Assembly (NCBI GenBank): GCA_002309675.1
Contig: DBXX01000112.1
Location: 19,185-25,797, forward strand
Direction of reading: 5' to 3'
Length of the DNA stretch: 6,613 bases
From: Lachnospiraceae bacterium UBA1201
GTDB taxonomy: Bacteria > Bacillota > Clostridia > Lachnospirales > Lachnospiraceae
Part shown: positions 5,402 to 6,613 of the stretch, one piece after another
Position numbering within the stretch: the first letter of the stretch is position 1
How the letters are laid out: every line of letters begins with the position of its first letter
The notes under the pieces: generated by a model
The model's input: the letters and a program-made list of their open reading frames with translations, nothing else
Told to the model about the DNA's origin: nothing
The model's database searches: none
Position numbers and translations under genes: made by a program

Positions 5402-6499
5402 ATGTATGATTATCTGATCGTCGGCGCAGGCCTTTACGGGGCAGTGTTTGCGCATGAGGCGGCAAAGGCAGGAAAAAAATGTCTGATCGTGGAGAAGCGT
5501 TCCCACATCGCGGGAAACATTTTCACGGAAGATGTGGACGGCATTCATGTGCACCGTTACGGCGCACACATTTTCCATACGTCGAACGAAGAGGTGTGGA
5601 ACTATGTAAATCAGTTCGCGCGTTTTAACAACTATATCAATTCACCGGTCGCGGTCTATCATGACGAACTCTACAACCTGCCGTTCAATATGAACACATT
5701 TTCGAAGTTGTGGAATATCAAAACACCCGCGCAGGCGAAGGCGATCATTCAGTCGCAGATCGAAAAGCTGAACATCACAGAGCCGAAGAATCTCGAGGAG
5801 CAGGCACTGTCCCTGGTCGGCCCGGACGTTTATTACAAACTGATAAAAGAGTATACCGAGAAGCAGTGGGGACGTGACTGTAAGGAGCTTCCTGCGTTCA
5901 TCATCCGTCGTTTGCCTCTTCGTTTTACTTATGATAACAACTATTTCAACGACCGCTACCAGGGCATCCCGGAGGAGGGTTATACTGCACTGGTGCAGGC
6001 GATGCTTGGTGATGCCGAGGTCCTTTTGAATACCGATTATTTCGATTTCATCAAGGGACATGCGGGCATCGCAAAGAAGACGATCTACACCGGTAACATC
6101 GACGCGTTCTTTGATTTCTGCTACGGTCCGCTGGCATATCGCAGCGTTCGTTTTGAGACCGAGCGCATCGATGATTGCGATAATTACCAGGGCAATGCCG
6201 TAGTGAACTATACTTCACACGACCAGCCGTATACACGTGTCATCGAGCACAAACACTTCAATTTCGGCAAGCAGCCGTTCACGATCATTTCCCGCGAATA
6301 CTCGGCGGAATGGAAGCCGGGCATGGAGCCTTACTATCCGGTCAATGATGAAACGAATGCCGCTTTATACGCGAAATATAAGGCTTTGGCGGATGAAAGA
6401 GACGACGTGATCTTCGGTGGAAGACTGGGTGCATACCGGTATTATGACATGGATAAAGTCATCGCAGAGGCTCTGAATCTTGCTGCAAAAGAACTTTAA
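5402..6499 (+). CDS. glf: UDP-galactopyranose mutase
   Basis: A 365-residue flavoenzyme of the usual length for the bacterial family (about 360-390). It converts UDP-galactopyranose to UDP-galactofuranose, the donor for galactofuranose in surface polysaccharides, using reduced FAD. The N-terminal Rossmann motif is YLIVGAGLYGAV (4-15), followed by IVEKR (29-33), where E31 would bind the FAD ribose. RYGAHIFHTS (52-61), LYNLPFNMNTF (90-100) and YTEKQWGR (151-158, with W156) are family blocks. R174 in RRLPLRFTYDNNYF and R279 in YTRVIEHKHF match the two arginines that hold the UDP phosphates in Klebsiella Glf (R174, R280). The C-terminal end FGGRLGAYRYYDMD (338-351) is the second FAD contact region. 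It is the last gene of the probable operon and lies 23 bases after the exonuclease gene. All key residues are present, so it should be active. No glycosyltransferase is in view to show which polymer is made. Confidence 0.96.
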   Translation: MYDYLIVGAGLYGAVFAHEAAKAGKKCLIVEKRSHIAGNIFTEDVDGIHVHRYGAHIFHTSNEEVWNYVNQFARFNNYINSPVAVYHDELYNLPFNMNTFSKLWNIKTPAQAKAIIQSQIEKLNITEPKNLEEQALSLVGPDVYYKLIKEYTEKQWGRDCKELPAFIIRRLPLRFTYDNNYFNDRYQGIPEEGYTALVQAMLGDAEVLLNTDYFDFIKGHAGIAKKTIYTGNIDAFFDFCYGPLAYRSVRFETERIDDCDNYQGNAVVNYTSHDQPYTRVIEHKHFNFGKQPFTIISREYSAEWKPGMEPYYPVNDETNAALYAKYKALADERDDVIFGGRLGAYRYYDMDKVIAEALNLAAKEL

Positions 6500-6507
6500 A
6501 AAAACTG

Positions 6508-6536
6508 TTGACAATTGCCGTCGGCTTGTGTATAAT
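6508..6536 (+). promoter_or_regulatory. Consensus promoter of the downstream tRNA
   Basis: TTGACA (6508-6513), a 17-base spacer and TATAAT (6531-6536) match the sigma-A consensus at all 12 positions. The -35 begins 8 bases after the glf stop codon. The transcript start is expected near 6543, about 50 bases before the tRNA. Confidence 0.92.
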
Positions 6537-6542
6537 AGCATT

Positions 6543-6581
6543 TGTCCGTGTGAATGGATCGGTTTTCCGAACATTCGGACA
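6543..6581 (+). other. Bulged hairpin in the leader of the downstream tRNA
   Basis: TGTCC (6543-6547) pairs with GGACA (6577-6581), GAATG (6552-6556) with CATTC (6572-6576), and TCGG (6559-6562) with CCGA (6567-6570) around a TTTT loop. That is 14 base pairs with a 4-base GTGT bulge and a small GA/A internal loop. It begins at the predicted transcript start and has no T run after it, so it is not a terminator. Confidence 0.6.
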
Positions 6582-6592
6582 CAGTCAGATAT

Positions 6593-6613
6593 GCGCGAGT
6601 GGCTCAGTGGTGG
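6593..6613 (+). tRNA. tRNA, 5' part only, probably tRNA-Gly
   Basis: The 5' acceptor strand GCGCGAG (6593-6599), then TG and the D-arm start GCTCAGTGGTGG, form the beginning of a tRNA gene that runs past the window edge. GTGGCTCAGTGGT is typical of bacterial tRNA-Gly(GCC), so glycine is the likely identity, but the anticodon is not in the window. It is preceded by a perfect promoter and a leader hairpin, and may be the first of a tRNA cluster. Confidence 0.7.

Noticed and set aside
1598..6499. A genomic island integrated at tRNA-Leu, with topB as a mobile-element gene
   Set aside because: I see no integrase, no relaxase and no second copy of the tRNA-Leu 3' end near the far side. The intact tRNA, its own promoter and terminator, and glf downstream look like ordinary chromosome.

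Overview
The window looks like chromosomal DNA from a low-to-mid GC Firmicute of the class Clostridia, probably Lachnospiraceae-like. The reasons are AGGAGG-type ribosome binding sites, sigma-A promoters of Gram-positive type, a DegV-family gene, a topoisomerase III gene and a tRNA-Leu gene that does not encode its CCA end. The genus cannot be fixed from sequence alone. Every gene seen lies on the + strand.

Region 1 (1-1477) starts with the C-terminal end of a DegV-family fatty-acid-binding protein. Three small tightly spaced genes follow (273-668, 674-1102, 1118-1477). Their products are clearly paralogous: the first 60 residues align without gaps and 14 positions are identical in all three. 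I do not recognise a function. A distant relation to the DUF6054 family is a guess from memory.

Region 2 (1478-1909) is non-coding for protein. It holds an imperfect hairpin, an extended -10 promoter, a short leader hairpin, a complete tRNA-Leu(CAA), a perfect 12-bp hairpin that probably terminates the tRNA transcript, and a promoter region with two overlapping -10 candidates ahead of the topoisomerase gene.

Region 3 (1910-6499) is a probable four-gene operon with gaps of 10 to 23 bases. It encodes a type IA topoisomerase (TopB family), a left-handed beta-helix protein resembling the acetyltransferase half of GlmU, a DEDDh 3'-5' exonuclease of the KapD/ERI-1 type that starts at TTG, and UDP-galactopyranose mutase (Glf). 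The operon mixes two DNA or RNA enzymes with two proteins that plausibly act on nucleotide sugars for surface polysaccharide.

Region 4 (6500-6613) has a perfect-consensus promoter (TTGACA, 17 bases, TATAAT) that begins 8 bases after the glf stop, a bulged hairpin at the predicted transcript start, and the 5' end of a tRNA gene, probably tRNA-Gly, cut by the window edge.

I found no CRISPR array, insertion sequence, phage gene, toxin-antitoxin pair or recognisable defence system. The least explained items are the three-paralog cluster and the hairpins at the predicted 5' ends of both tRNA precursors.
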